The notes: a model not told the origin generated them from the letters alone. A stretch of 21,697 nucleotides of DNA from Roseateles sp. (GCA_019232985.1 JAFAMW010000042.1:1-21697); one strand, 5' to 3'. Counted from the first letter of the stretch, positions 1 to 8,758 are shown. A program made the numbers and translations.

Positions 1-1
1 C

Positions 2-598
2 GTGACCGCGCGCGACCTCAAGCGCGACAAGGTGTTCCGCGAGTCGACCATCCGCAGCCTGTTCGACGAGATCCTCAAGGGCCTGCGCATCGTCCACCAG
101 CACAAGATGCTGCACCTGGACATCAAGCCCGCGAACATCTTCATCACGAACGACAACAAGGCCGTGCTGCTCGACTTCGGCGCCGCGCGCGAGGTGCTCA
201 GCAAGGAGGGCAACTTCATCCGGCCGATGTACACGCCCGGCTTCGCCGCGCCCGAGATGTACCGCCGCGACGGCTCGCTGGGCCCGTGGACCGACATCTA
301 CGCGATCGGCGCGTGCATCTACGCCTGCATGCAGGGCTACCCGCCCAACGACGCGCCGCAGCGCCTCGAGAAGGACCGCCTTGCGCTGTCGCTCTCGCGC
401 CTGCGCAACGTCTACTCGGACAACCTGATCGAGGTGACCGAGTGGTGCATGTCGCTCGACCCGCTTGCGCGGCCGCAGAGCGTGTTCGCGCTGCAGAAGG
501 AGCTCGCGCGCGAGACCGAGCGCCGCTACACCAAGCTCAGCTTCAGCGAACGCCTCAAGCTCCAGCTCGAGAACCTGAAGACCGGGGCCAAGGCTTGA
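2..598 (+). CDS. Serine/threonine protein kinase, C-terminal part (5' end outside window)
   Basis: This is the C-terminal lobe of a Hanks-type (eukaryotic-like) Ser/Thr kinase. The gene enters from the left edge, so the GTG at position 2 is just the first readable codon and the N-lobe (glycine loop, VAIK lysine) is not visible. Seen, counting from that codon: catalytic loop HLDIKPANIF at 38-47 with catalytic Asp40, DFG at 58-60, an APE-type PEM at 84-86, and the WTDIYAIGACIY subdomain IX segment. The residue before the catalytic Asp is Leu, not Arg, so it is a non-RD kinase; these often do not depend on activation-loop phosphorylation. No membrane segment or PASTA repeats follow the kinase fold, so it is probably cytoplasmic. 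A PP2C phosphatase starts 22 bases downstream, presumably its antagonist. Its substrates cannot be read from the sequence. Confidence 0.92.
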   Translation: MTARDLKRDKVFRESTIRSLFDEILKGLRIVHQHKMLHLDIKPANIFITNDNKAVLLDFGAAREVLSKEGNFIRPMYTPGFAAPEMYRRDGSLGPWTDIYAIGACIYACMQGYPPNDAPQRLEKDRLALSLSRLRNVYSDNLIEVTEWCMSLDPLARPQSVFALQKELARETERRYTKLSFSERLKLQLENLKTGAKA

Positions 599-620
599 CG
601 CGGCGGCGCCGGAGTTCGCG

Positions 621-1523
621 ATGAGGTTCAACGTCTTCCAGGTCAGCCGCAAGGGCGGCCGCGAGAAGAACGAGGACCGCATGGGCTATTGCTACACGCG
701 CGAGGCCGGGCTGTTCGCGCTCGCCGACGGCATGGGCGGCCACCCCGAGGGCGAGGTCGCCGCGCAGCTCGCGCTGCACACGCTCGCCGCGCTGTTCCAG
801 CGCCAGGCCAAGCCGCGCCTCGCCGACCCGCACGGCTATCTGTTCGACGCCGTGCAGATCGCCCACCAGCAGCTGCTCAACTACGCGCGCGACAAGCAGC
901 TGTCGGACACGCCGCGCACGACCATCGTCGCCTGCGTGCTGCAGGACGGCCAGAGCCACTGGGTCCATTGCGGCGATTCGCGCCTGTACCTGGTGCGCGC
1001 GGGCAAGCTGATCGCACGCACGCGCGACCATTCCTACCTCGAGCTGCAGGAGGCGCTCGCGCGCCACGGCAGCATGGAAATGCCCGGCGTGTCGCGCTTC
1101 AACCGCAACGTGCTGTTCAGCTGCCTGGGCAGCCCGGGCAAGCCGATGATCGACATCCAGGGCCCGATCCGCCACGAGCCCGGCGACCGCGTGCTGCTGT
1201 GCTCGGACGGCCTGTGGGGCTCGCTCGGCGACGACGAGATCGTCGCGGTGCTCAGCCACCTGCCGCTCAGCGCGGCGGTGCCCGAGCTCGTCGAGGAGGC
1301 GCTGCGCAAGGGCGGGCCGCGCTGCGACAATACGACGGTGCTGGCGATGGAATGGGAAGGCGAGGGCGAAGCCGACGCCGATTCGGCCCTCGACGAGAGC
1401 GGCTTCGCGTCGACCATCCAGGCAAGCCAGAGCGGCGGCGTCGAGCTCGACGACGCCGAGATCGAGCGCAATGTGCGCGAGGTCCAGGACGCCATCCGCC
1501 AGTCGGCCAAGAACCGAATCTAA
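621..1523 (+). CDS. PP2C-family protein serine/threonine phosphatase
   Basis: This is a 300-residue metal-dependent PP2C (PPM) phosphatase that removes phosphate from Ser/Thr residues. The family's acidic metal ligands are present: KNEDR near residue 19, ADGMGG with Asp36, HCGDSRLY with Asp119, CSDGLWG with Asp196 and CDNTT with Asp236. There is no transmembrane segment, so it should be cytoplasmic. About 50 residues after the catalytic fold (from around 250) are acidic and polar and look like a linker or tail of unknown use. The ATG is preceded by GGAG at 611-614 with a good spacer. It lies directly behind a Ser/Thr kinase, the usual kinase/phosphatase pairing, and 17 bases ahead of rph, so the signalling pair and the housekeeping genes are probably co-transcribed. 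Confidence 0.93.
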   Translation: MRFNVFQVSRKGGREKNEDRMGYCYTREAGLFALADGMGGHPEGEVAAQLALHTLAALFQRQAKPRLADPHGYLFDAVQIAHQQLLNYARDKQLSDTPRTTIVACVLQDGQSHWVHCGDSRLYLVRAGKLIARTRDHSYLELQEALARHGSMEMPGVSRFNRNVLFSCLGSPGKPMIDIQGPIRHEPGDRVLLCSDGLWGSLGDDEIVAVLSHLPLSAAVPELVEEALRKGGPRCDNTTVLAMEWEGEGEADADSALDESGFASTIQASQSGGVELDDAEIERNVREVQDAIRQSAKNRI

Positions 1524-1540
1524 AGAAAGCCCTGATCCCC

Positions 1541-2272
1541 ATGTCTGCTGACTATCAACGCGCGGGCGGCCGCGCCGCCGCGCAACTGCGTCCGGTGCGC
1601 CTGACGCGCCGCTACACCTGCCACGCCGAGGGCGCGGTCCTCGTCGAGTTCGGCAATACCAAGGTGCTGTGCACGGCCTCGGTCGAAGAGAAGGTGCCGC
1701 CGCACAAGCGCGGCTCGGGCGAGGGCTGGGTCACGGCCGAGTACGGCATGCTGCCGCGCGCGACGCACACGCGCTCGGACCGCGAGGCCGCGAAGGGCAA
1801 GCAGAGCGGCCGCACGCAGGAGATCCAGCGCCTGATCGGCCGCTCGCTGCGCTGCGTGTTCGACCTCGCGCTGCTCGGCGAGCGCACGATTGCGCTCGAC
1901 TGCGACGTGCTCCAGGCCGACGGCGGCACGCGCACGGCGGCGATCACGGGCGCCTACGTCGCGGCCGTCGACGCCGTGAACTGGCTGATCGCCCAGGGCA
2001 GGATCGCGAAGAGCCCGATCAAGGACGCGGTCGCCGCGATCTCGGTCGGCATCGTCGCCGGCACGCCGCTGCTCGACCTCGAGTACACCGAGGACGCGGG
2101 CTGCGATACCGACATGAACGTCGTCATGACCGGCGGCGGCGGCTTCGTCGAGCTGCAGGGCACGGCCGAGGGCGCCGCGTTCACGCGCGCCGAGATGAAC
2201 GCGCTGCTCGACCTGGCCGAAAGCGGCATTCGCGAGCTGCTCGCGGCGCAGAAGGCGGCGCTGGCCGCCTGA
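1541..2272 (+). CDS. rph: Ribonuclease PH
   Basis: RNase PH is a phosphorolytic 3'-5' exoribonuclease that trims the 3' end of tRNA precursors and works as a hexameric ring in the cytoplasm. The 243-residue product is the usual family length. Recognisable family blocks are [17 protein letters not shown] around 62-78, [12 protein letters not shown] at 90-101 (phosphate-binding region), [18 protein letters not shown] at 120-137, and [14 protein letters not shown] with the conserved acidic metal site. I chose the ATG at 1541 because the protein then begins just before the family's conserved R-x-x-x-Q-L-R-P start; the same frame stays open far upstream, but that part is a shadow of the phosphatase gene. 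rdgB begins 5 bases after the stop, a linkage seen in many proteobacteria. Confidence 0.97.
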   Translation: MSADYQRAGGRAAAQLRPVRLTRRYTCHAEGAVLVEFGNTKVLCTASVEEKVPPHKRGSGEGWVTAEYGMLPRATHTRSDREAAKGKQSGRTQEIQRLIGRSLRCVFDLALLGERTIALDCDVLQADGGTRTAAITGAYVAAVDAVNWLIAQGRIAKSPIKDAVAAISVGIVAGTPLLDLEYTEDAGCDTDMNVVMTGGGGFVELQGTAEGAAFTRAEMNALLDLAESGIRELLAAQKAALAA

Positions 2273-2277
2273 ACGAT

Positions 2278-2883
2278 ATGAAGCTGGTTCTTGCGTCGAA
2301 CAACGCGAAGAAGCTCGTCGAACTGCAGGCGCTGTTCGCGCCGCTGGGCGTCGAGCTCGTGACCCAGGGCTCGCTGGGCATCCCCGAGGCCGAGGAGCCC
2401 TTCGACACCTTCGTCGAGAACGCGCTGACCAAGGCGCGCCACGCGGCGCGCGCGAGCGGGCTGCCCGCGCTCGCCGACGACTCGGGCCTCGCGGTCGACG
2501 CGCTCGGCGGCGCGCCCGGCGTGCTGTCGGCACGCTACGCGACGCTGTTCGGCCGCGCGAAGAGCGACGCCGAGAACAACGCGGTGCTGCTCGAGAAGCT
2601 CGCCGGCGCGGCGGATCGTCGCGGCCGCTTCGTCTGCGCGCTCGTCGCCGTGCGTTCGGCCGCCGACCCCGAGCCGCTGATCGCGATGGGCCGCTGGGAG
2701 GGCGAGGTGCTCGAGCAGGCGCAGGGCGAAGGCGGCTTCGGCTACGACCCGCTGCTGTTCATCCCGGCGCTCGGCAAGAGCGTCGCCGAGCTCGGCGCCG
2801 ACGCGAAGAACCGCGTGAGCCACCGCGCGCTCGCCGCGCAGGAGCTGCTCGCGCAGATGCGCGCGGCCTGGCATCTGGGCTGA
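2278..2883 (+). CDS. rdgB: RdgB/HAM1-type dITP/XTP pyrophosphatase
   Basis: This protein hydrolyses non-canonical purine triphosphates (dITP, ITP, XTP) to monophosphates, keeping deaminated bases out of DNA and RNA. The 201-residue length is normal. Seen: the N-terminal LASNNAKK loop (residues 5-12), the catalytic/metal motif ADDSGLAVDALGG from 66 with Asp67 and Asp68, the substrate-binding GEGGFGYDPL block, and NRVSHRA near the C-terminus. The ATG lies 5 bases after the rph stop with no strong Shine-Dalgarno sequence of its own, so translation is probably coupled to rph. hemW follows after 11 bases. Confidence 0.96.
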   Translation: MKLVLASNNAKKLVELQALFAPLGVELVTQGSLGIPEAEEPFDTFVENALTKARHAARASGLPALADDSGLAVDALGGAPGVLSARYATLFGRAKSDAENNAVLLEKLAGAADRRGRFVCALVAVRSAADPEPLIAMGRWEGEVLEQAQGEGGFGYDPLLFIPALGKSVAELGADAKNRVSHRALAAQELLAQMRAAWHLG

Positions 2884-2894
2884 AAGGCGGCAGC

Positions 2895-4076
2895 TTGGCC
2901 GAGATCCTCGCCATGATGCGCGCCGGCACGCTGCGCCTGCCGGCGCTGCCGCCGCTGTCGCTGTACGTGCACCTGCCCTGGTGCCTGCGCAAATGCCCGT
3001 ACTGCGACTTCAACAGCCACGAATCCAAGGGCGAGCTGCCGGCCGCGGCCTACCTCGCGGCGCTGCGCGCCGACCTCGAGGCCGCGCTGCCGCTGATCTG
3101 GGGCCGGCGCGTCGTCAGCGTGTTCATCGGCGGCGGCACGCCGAGCCTGTTCGCGCCCGAGCAGATCGCCGAGCTGGTGTCCGACCTCCGCGCGCGCCTG
3201 CCGCTCGAGCCGGCCTGCGAGATCACGCTCGAGGCCAACCCGGGCACCTTCGAGCGCGAGCGCTTCAAGGGCTACCGCGCGGCCGGCGTCACGCGCCTGT
3301 CGGTCGGCGTGCAGAGCTTCGACGACGCCAAGCTCAAGGCCTTGGGGCGGGTGCACGACAGCGCCCAGGCGCGCGCGGCGCTCGCCGAGGCGGCCGAGGT
3401 CTTCGAGACCTTCAACCTCGACCTGATGTACGCGCTGCCGGGCCAGACCCTCGCCGAGCTCGACGCCGAGCTCGACGCGGCGCTCTCGTTCGCGCCGCCG
3501 CACCTGTCGATCTATCACCTGTCGATCGAGCCGAACACGGTGTTCGCGAACCGGCCGCCGGCCGACCTGCCCGACGCCGACCTCGCGAGCGAGATGCTCG
3601 ACCTGATCGCCGCGCGCACCGGCGCGGCCGGGCTCGCGCGCTACGAGGTCTCGGCCTTCGCGCGCGACGGCCACCGCTGCACACACAACCTCAACTACTG
3701 GCATTTCGGCGACTACCTCGGCATCGGCGCGGGCGCGCACAGCAAGCTGTCGTTCCCGCACCGCGTGCTGCGCCAGGTGCGCTGGCGCGAGCCGGCTGCC
3801 TACCTCGCGAAGGCGCAGGAGGGCCAGGCCGTGTCGAACGAGCACGAGGTCGCGCGCGCCGAGCTGCCGTTCGAGTTCATGCTCAACGCGCTGCGCCTGG
3901 TCGACGGCGTGCCCATGCAGCAGTTCCTCGACCGCACGGGCCTGCCGCCGTCGAGCCTCGCGAAGGGCCTCGCCGCCGCGCGCGAACGCGGCCTGATGGT
4001 CGACGACGCGGCACGGCTCGCGGCGACGCCGCGCGGCTTCGACTTCCTCAGCGACTTACAACAACTTTTCCTCTGA
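2895..4076 (+). CDS. hemW: Radical SAM haem chaperone HemW
   Basis: HemW (formerly annotated as HemN-like coproporphyrinogen dehydrogenase) is a radical SAM protein that binds haem and delivers it to haem enzymes. Seen: radical SAM cluster motif C-x3-C-x2-C at Cys30, Cys34 and Cys37 (CLRKCPYC), the GGGTPS glycine motif, and HNLNYW at 264-269 with the following GIGAGAHS, typical of HemW. True HemN carries an extra cysteine after the cluster (CxxxCxxCxC); here the residue is Phe-Asn (CDFN), which fits HemW. Length is 393 residues from a TTG start at 2895, chosen because an AAAGG-type ribosome site sits just upstream; the ATG at 2913 (387 residues) is a good alternative. It is the last gene of the + strand block that begins with the kinase. 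Confidence 0.94.
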   Translation: MAEILAMMRAGTLRLPALPPLSLYVHLPWCLRKCPYCDFNSHESKGELPAAAYLAALRADLEAALPLIWGRRVVSVFIGGGTPSLFAPEQIAELVSDLRARLPLEPACEITLEANPGTFERERFKGYRAAGVTRLSVGVQSFDDAKLKALGRVHDSAQARAALAEAAEVFETFNLDLMYALPGQTLAELDAELDAALSFAPPHLSIYHLSIEPNTVFANRPPADLPDADLASEMLDLIAARTGAAGLARYEVSAFARDGHRCTHNLNYWHFGDYLGIGAGAHSKLSFPHRVLRQVRWREPAAYLAKAQEGQAVSNEHEVARAELPFEFMLNALRLVDGVPMQQFLDRTGLPPSSLAKGLAAARERGLMVDDAARLAATPRGFDFLSDLQQLFL

Positions 4077-4098
4077 CGCCGCGCGACGGCTGGCATTT

Positions 4099-4116
4099 CG
4101 GGCCGGCGCCGGCCCG
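4099..4116. terminator. Perfect 18-base GC palindrome between convergent genes (candidate bidirectional terminator)
   Basis: The bases CGGGCCGGCGCCGGCCCG read identically on both strands and sit between the hemW stop and the stop of the minus-strand EAL-GGDEF gene. As RNA it can fold into a very stable GC stem on either strand. There is no clear U-tract on either side, so it may act as a transcript-end stabiliser or Rho-assisted stop instead of a classic intrinsic terminator. Confidence 0.4.
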
Positions 4117-4149
4117 CGTTCAGCGGCCAGACCGGGCGAGGGGCTCCAT

Positions 4150-5934
4150 TCAAGCCGCCATTACATAAACGCCGAGCTGGCCATGCTTGGCGTGGCGCTT
4201 CGCGAGCGCCGCGGCGCTCGCGACGTCCTCGGAGCGCAGCGGGCTGCCCGGGGCGATGCGCACCGCGCCGATCGACAGCGTCGTGCACGGGTGGAAGCGG
4301 CGCTCGCCGTGGCGGTCCTCGGCCATGATGCCGCCGGCCTCGAGCGCGGCCGGGTCGAACAGGCCGCGCGCGAGCTGGTTGAAGCGCACGACGATGTCCT
4401 CGCAGCGGCGCTCCCAGTCGTCGCTCTGGAACAGCACGACGAAGTCGTCGCCGCCGACATGGCCGATGAAGTCGCGCTGGGTGTCGCAGTGGCTGCCGAT
4501 CACGCGCGCGACGAGGCGGATCATCTCGTCGCCGCGCCAGTAGCCGTACTCGTCGTTGAAGGGCTTGAAGTGATTGAGGTCGGCGTAGGCCGCGACGAAC
4601 GCGCGCCCGCTCGCGAGCAGGCGGCCGATATGCTGGCTGATCGGGATGTTGCCGGGCAGGAAGGTCAGCGGGTTGGCGTGGCGCGCCGCCTCGATGCGCG
4701 CCTCGGTGACCGAGCGCACGAGCTGCTCGCCGGTGCCCAGGCCCAGGTAGCGGCCCTCGCGCGTGATCACGAAGCCCTCGCGCAGGTAGCGCTGGTCGGT
4801 CGAGGTCAGCACCGAGGTCAGCGCCTCGATGCCGGTCTCGGCGTCGACGACGAGCGGCGCGGTGTTCGCGAACAGCAGGCAGCTGTGCCTGGCGTACAGG
4901 TCGTTGAAGAAGGGCTTGGCCCAGCGCGCGATGAACTGCGCGCGGTCGACCAGCGCGACCGGCTTGTCGGCCGCGTCGAGCACGGCGACCGCGTGCAGGT
5001 GTTCGTGCGTCGCGAACAGGCGATAGAGCTGCTCGTGCGACGTCTGCTCGCGCACCGCCGGGGCGTTCAGGCACAGGTGCTCGGCGCGCACGCCGCCGAC
5101 GGCGGCGCGGCGCAGCTCGGGCAGCACGGCGATGTCCTGGCTCTCGAGCACGGCGCGCGCGGGCGCGAGCGGCTCGCGCATGCCGCCCGGCGACGGCCGG
5201 CCGAGAAACCAGCCCTGGCCGAAGCTCACGCCGAGGTCGCGCAGCACGCGCAGCTCCTCGGCGTGCTCGATGCCCTCGGCGACGAGCTGGGCGCCGAAGG
5301 TCTCGGCGAGCTGGAGCAGCGCGCGGAAGGTCTGCAGCTTGCCCGGGTGGTCGGGCAGGCTCTGGGTGAAGTACTTGTCGATCTTGACGATGTCGGGCTG
5401 GATCTCCGACCACAGGCGCAGCGAGCTGCGGCCGTCGCCGAAGTCGTCGAGCGCGATGCCGAAGCCGAGCTGGCGCAGGCGCAGGATCGCACGGCCGAGC
5501 AGCTGGATGTCGGTCACGCGCTCGTGCTCGGTCAGCTCGATCATCACCCGCACGGGCTCGATCTCGAGCGCCGTGAGCAGCGCGATATTGCGGTCGGCGC
5601 GCGCGTCCGTGAAGGTCTCGGCGAGCGCCGAGGCGCTCATATTGATCAGCAGCTTGCCGGGCAGGCCCAGGCGCGACCAGTCGGTCAGCGCCTGCAGCGC
5701 GCATTGCTGCTCGAGCTCGACCGACAGGCCTTCGTGGCGCGCCGCGGCGAACAGCGCGTCGGGCAGCTCGAAGGACGAGCCGGCCGGGCCGCGCACGAGC
5801 GCTTCGTGGCCGAAGACCTGGCCGCTGTCGAGCCGCACGATCGGCTGGAAGACGGTCCGCAGCAGCCGGTGCTTGAGGACATCGGCCGCGCTGCTCGGCG
5901 CCGGCGCGGCAAGGGGGAGGGCGATGCGGGTCAT
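4150..5934 (-). CDS. EAL-CBS-GGDEF cyclic-di-GMP signalling protein (likely phosphodiesterase)
   Basis: This is a soluble 594-residue protein. The N-terminal EAL domain (about 20-265) has the full catalytic set: EALVR at 44-48, INMSAS, ELTE, LDDFGDG, KIDKYF, VAEGIE and GQGWFLGRP, so c-di-GMP hydrolysis is likely. A middle region (about 290-410), with paired 'LHAVAVLDAADKPVALVDR' and 'REGFVITREGRYLGLG' stretches, fits a CBS pair and may sense nucleotides. The C-terminal GGDEF domain (about 425-594) keeps ADLNHFK and NDEYGYWRGDE, but its signature reads GGDDF (494-498) and I see no RxxD inhibitory site before it. EAL before GGDEF is the reverse of the common order and matches a known EAL-CBS-GGDEF architecture. 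The chosen ATG at 5934 lies shortly before the EAL fold; an ATG at 5949 and a GTG at 6015 are in frame. The gene lies 121 bases downstream of cheB on the same strand and could be read from the che transcript. Confidence 0.9.
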   Translation of the reverse strand: MTRIALPLAAPAPSSAADVLKHRLLRTVFQPIVRLDSGQVFGHEALVRGPAGSSFELPDALFAAARHEGLSVELEQQCALQALTDWSRLGLPGKLLINMSASALAETFTDARADRNIALLTALEIEPVRVMIELTEHERVTDIQLLGRAILRLRQLGFGIALDDFGDGRSSLRLWSEIQPDIVKIDKYFTQSLPDHPGKLQTFRALLQLAETFGAQLVAEGIEHAEELRVLRDLGVSFGQGWFLGRPSPGGMREPLAPARAVLESQDIAVLPELRRAAVGGVRAEHLCLNAPAVREQTSHEQLYRLFATHEHLHAVAVLDAADKPVALVDRAQFIARWAKPFFNDLYARHSCLLFANTAPLVVDAETGIEALTSVLTSTDQRYLREGFVITREGRYLGLGTGEQLVRSVTEARIEAARHANPLTFLPGNIPISQHIGRLLASGRAFVAAYADLNHFKPFNDEYGYWRGDEMIRLVARVIGSHCDTQRDFIGHVGGDDFVVLFQSDDWERRCEDIVVRFNQLARGLFDPAALEAGGIMAEDRHGERRFHPCTTLSIGAVRIAPGSPLRSEDVASAAALAKRHAKHGQLGVYVMAA

Positions 5935-6001
5935 GGGCCGCCACAGCATCGCAAGCGAATGTGACAGCGGCAGGTCAATCGCACCGACACATGACCGCGG
6001 C

Positions 6002-6015
6002 GTGACAGAGGTCAC
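6002..6015. promoter_or_regulatory. CRP/FNR-type palindrome upstream of the EAL-GGDEF gene
   Basis: Within CGTGACAGAGGTCACG there is an exact GTGA-N6-TCAC dyad, the core of the CRP/Vfr/Clp-type operator (TGTGA-N6-TCACA), with C/G instead of T/A at the outer positions. It lies 68 bases before the EAL-CBS-GGDEF ATG, between that gene and cheB. Related half-sites occur nearby (GTGAC at 5961, GGTCA at 5973, TGACC at 5991). The function is inferred from pattern only; if translation began at the GTG at 6015 this would be coding sequence. Confidence 0.35.
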
Positions 6016-6055
6016 GAATCGCGGCCGCCGCCGCGGGCGCGGCGCCCTCCCGGGC

Positions 6056-7150
6056 CTAGATCCGGTTCAGCGAGATGCCGGCCGTGCTGCGCAGGCGCTC
6101 GATCAGCTTGGCTGCGATCTGCTGCAGCGGCAGCACCTCGTCGGCCGCGCCCGCGGCGATCGCCTCGCGCGGCATGCCGAACACGACGCAGCTCGCCTCG
6201 TCCTGGCAGATGTTGAAGGCGCCGGCGTCCTTCATGACCTTCATGGCCTTGGCGCCGTCGGCGCCCATGCCGGTCAGCATCACGCCGAGCGCGTTCGGGC
6301 CGACGACGCGCGCGGCCGAGTGGAACAGCACCTCGACCGAGGGCTTGTGGCGGTTCACCGGGTCGCCGTCCTGGACCCGTGCGATGTAGTTCGCGCCCGA
6401 GCGCTCGACCGACAGGTGCAGGCCGCCCGGCGCGATATAGCCGTGACCGGGCAGGATGCGCTCGCCGTCGCTCGCTTCCTTGACGCGGATCTTGCACAGG
6501 CCGTCGAGGCGTTTCGCGTAGCTCGTCGTGAAGCCCGGCGGCATGTGCTGGGTGATCACGACGGCCGGGCAGTCGGCCGGCAACTTGACGAGGACCTCCT
6601 TGGTCGCCTCGGTGCCGCCCGTCGATGCGCCGATGAAGATGATCTTCTCGGTCGACATGCGGCCGATCGACGCGAGCGTCGTCGCCGGGGCCGGCGCCGC
6701 CGCGGCGCTGCCGGCTGCCGCCGGGGGCGGCGCGGGCGCACGGCGGATATGGGCCTTGGCCGCGACGCGGACCTTGTCGGTGATGTCCTGGGCGAGCAGG
6801 CGGATGCCGTCGGCGACGCCGATCTTGGGCTTGGCGACGAAGTCGATCGCGCCGAGCTCGAGCGCCTTGAGCGTGACCTCGGCGCCGCGCTCGGTCAGCG
6901 TCGAGACCATCACCACGGGCATTGGCCGCAGGCGCATCAGGCGCGACAGGAAGTCGAGCCCGTCCATCTTGGGCATTTCGACGTCGAGCGTGATCACGTC
7001 GGGGTTCAGCGTGCGGATCATCTCGCGCGCGACGAGCGGGTCGGCCGCCGCGCCGACGCATTCCATGTCGGTCTGCCGGTTGATGATCTCGGCGAGGATG
7101 TTGCGCACCAGGGCCGAGTCATCCACCACTACTACACGGGTCTTGGCCAT
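6056..7150 (-). CDS. cheB: Chemotaxis protein-glutamate methylesterase CheB
   Basis: CheB removes methyl groups from chemoreceptor glutamates and deamidates receptor glutamines, and is activated by CheA phosphorylation. The 364-residue protein has the normal layout. The receiver domain spans about 4-120, with acidic pair Asp10-Asp11, phospho-acceptor Asp56 ([11 protein letters not shown]) and conserved Lys107. A proline/alanine-rich linker follows at about 136-160, then the esterase domain with catalytic Ser176 (GASTGG), His202 (QHMPPGF) and Asp298 (GMGADG). It follows cheD by 58 bases in the order cheR-cheD-cheB. The upstream purine run GAAGAGAG may serve as ribosome site. No cheA is in view, so the activating kinase must be encoded elsewhere. 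Confidence 0.97.
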   Translation of the reverse strand: MAKTRVVVVDDSALVRNILAEIINRQTDMECVGAAADPLVAREMIRTLNPDVITLDVEMPKMDGLDFLSRLMRLRPMPVVMVSTLTERGAEVTLKALELGAIDFVAKPKIGVADGIRLLAQDITDKVRVAAKAHIRRAPAPPPAAAGSAAAAPAPATTLASIGRMSTEKIIFIGASTGGTEATKEVLVKLPADCPAVVITQHMPPGFTTSYAKRLDGLCKIRVKEASDGERILPGHGYIAPGGLHLSVERSGANYIARVQDGDPVNRHKPSVEVLFHSAARVVGPNALGVMLTGMGADGAKAMKVMKDAGAFNICQDEASCVVFGMPREAIAAGAADEVLPLQQIAAKLIERLRSTAGISLNRI

Positions 7151-7208
7151 ATCGATACTCTCTTCAAACGTCTCTTCCGTCTCTTCTTCTTCAGCCGCCG
7201 GCGCGCGC

Positions 7209-7895
7209 TCAGAACAGGTCGATCGAACCGCCCGTCGAGACCACCGGCTGGGCCTTCTGCGCGGCCGCGCGGTCCTGCTGGACCAGCGCGTCGGTATTCG
7301 TCGGCGCGAGGCGCTTGACCATCGCCTTGCCGCTCTTGGGCAGGAAGCAGACCTTGCGCGGGTAGACCTCCATCACGTCCTTGGAGACGATCGGGATGCG
7401 CTCGGTCTTCAGGTAGTCCATCACGAAGTTGGTGTTGCGCTCGCCAACGTTGATGGTGTTCATGCCCGAGATCACGGCGCCGCCGCCGAAGATCTTGGCC
7501 TCCATGCGCGATTTGGACGCGCCGCGCTTCATCATCTCGTTGATCAGGAGTTCCATCGCGAACGAGCCGTAACGGCCCGAGTCGCCGGTGCCCTCGGGCA
7601 GCATGAAGTGGTTCATGCCGCCGATCTGCGCGTGCCGGTCCCACAGGCACGCGGCGATGCACGAGCCGAGCGTCGTCATCACGAGCAGGTCCTCGTTGTC
7701 GACGAAATACTCGCCGGGCAGGATCTTCACGGCGGCGTTCTTGAAATGCGCGTCGTAGAAGAAGAACGAGGCCTCGCCGCTCTTGCGCGGCACGGTCTTG
7801 AGCTGGGCGACGCGCGCGGCGCCCACCGCGGCCTGGGCCGAGGCGGACAGCGCGCCGCCCGGGGGCGCGATCGACGAGGCGGGGCTGCTGGCCAT
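7209..7895 (-). CDS. cheD: Chemoreceptor glutamine deamidase CheD
   Basis: CheD converts specific receptor glutamines to glutamates. The catalytic cysteine lies in [10 protein letters not shown] (Cys79), the partner histidine in [11 protein letters not shown] (His96), and the family's [12 protein letters not shown] block follows. The 228-residue length is in the range for betaproteobacterial CheD, which carry an extended low-complexity Ala/Ser N-terminus (about residues 1-35) and a C-terminal tail. The start at 7895 is well supported: GGAG (complement of 7903-7906) lies 7 bases upstream, and cheR ends 11 bases before it. The same frame runs open further upstream through cheR, but that part is a shadow. 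Confidence 0.96.
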   Translation of the reverse strand: MASSPASSIAPPGGALSASAQAAVGAARVAQLKTVPRKSGEASFFFYDAHFKNAAVKILPGEYFVDNEDLLVMTTLGSCIAACLWDRHAQIGGMNHFMLPEGTGDSGRYGSFAMELLINEMMKRGASKSRMEAKIFGGGAVISGMNTINVGERNTNFVMDYLKTERIPIVSKDVMEVYPRKVCFLPKSGKAMVKRLAPTNTDALVQQDRAAAQKAQPVVSTGGSIDLF

Positions 7896-7906
7896 CGGGT
7901 CGCTCC

Positions 7907-8758
7907 TCAGACGCGTTCGTAGATCGTCTTGCCGCGCAGCCGGAACAGGTCGCGGGACTCGGTGAAGTTTTCCGAATGGCCGACGTAGAGCAGGCCCTGC
8001 GGACGCATGACGCGATGGATGCGCTCCAGTACCTTGCGCTGCGTCGGCGCGTCGAAATAGATCATGACATTGCGGCAGAACACCATCTGAAAAGGTTCGC
8101 CGAGTTGCCAGTTGTTGTCCATCAGGTTGAGCGTGCGGAATTCGATGCCGCGCTGCAACTCGCGTTTGACGCGGATCTTGCCGGCGTTTGCGCCGGTGCC
8201 GCGGTCGAAGAACTGCTTGAGCCGCTGCTGGCTCAGGCCGCGCGACTCGAGGTTGTAGACGCCGCGGCGCGCGGTGTTCAGCACATTGGTGTCGATGTCG
8301 CTGCAAGTCAGCTGGATGTTCGCGCTCGGCCCCAGCGACTCGTGGCAGGTCATCGCGATCGAGTAGGGCTCCTCGCCGGTCGACGCCGCGCAGCACCAGA
8401 TCCGCACGGGCTTGCCGGCGTGGGGCTTGAGGTCGTCGGCGAGCGAATGGAAATGGTGCTCCTCGCGGAAGAACGAGGTCAGGTTGGTCGTCAGGCTGTT
8501 GACGAACTCCTGCCACTCGTGCGTGCCCTGCGGACCGCTCAGGGCCTCGAGCCAGTCGAGGTATTGCGAGAATGCCTGGTGGCCGGTTTCGCGCAAGCGG
8601 CGCGACAGCCGGCTGTAAACCATCGCGTGCTTGCCGTCGTGCAGGCTGATGCCGGCATGACGATAGATCAAACCGCGGACGCGATCGAAGTCCGAGCGGC
8701 TGAACGAGAATTCATGATCGACGACTTCCGGCGCGGCAGCGCTCGACACTGGGGGCAT
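7907..8758 (-). CDS. cheR: Chemotaxis protein methyltransferase CheR
   Basis: CheR transfers methyl groups from S-adenosylmethionine to receptor glutamates. The 283-residue protein has the N-terminal helical domain (about 17-90), the TNLTSFFRE block at 91-99, the SAM-binding CCAASTGEEP at 122-131, and CRNVMIYF at 228-235 near the C-terminal Rossmann strands. It is the first gene of the cheR-cheD-cheB set and is divergent from a diguanylate cyclase across a 214-base gap. The ATG at 8758 has no strong Shine-Dalgarno sequence. No C-terminal NWETF-type receptor question can be addressed here because no receptor gene is visible. Confidence 0.97.
   Translation of the reverse strand: MPPVSSAAAPEVVDHEFSFSRSDFDRVRGLIYRHAGISLHDGKHAMVYSRLSRRLRETGHQAFSQYLDWLEALSGPQGTHEWQEFVNSLTTNLTSFFREEHHFHSLADDLKPHAGKPVRIWCCAASTGEEPYSIAMTCHESLGPSANIQLTCSDIDTNVLNTARRGVYNLESRGLSQQRLKQFFDRGTGANAGKIRVKRELQRGIEFRTLNLMDNNWQLGEPFQMVFCRNVMIYFDAPTQRKVLERIHRVMRPQGLLYVGHSENFTESRDLFRLRGKTIYERV

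Noticed and set aside
3800..5944. Very long open frames on both strands across hemW and the EAL-GGDEF gene
   Set aside because: Arg/Ala/Pro-rich shadow translations caused by high GC; no motifs, and they overlap well-supported genes in other frames.
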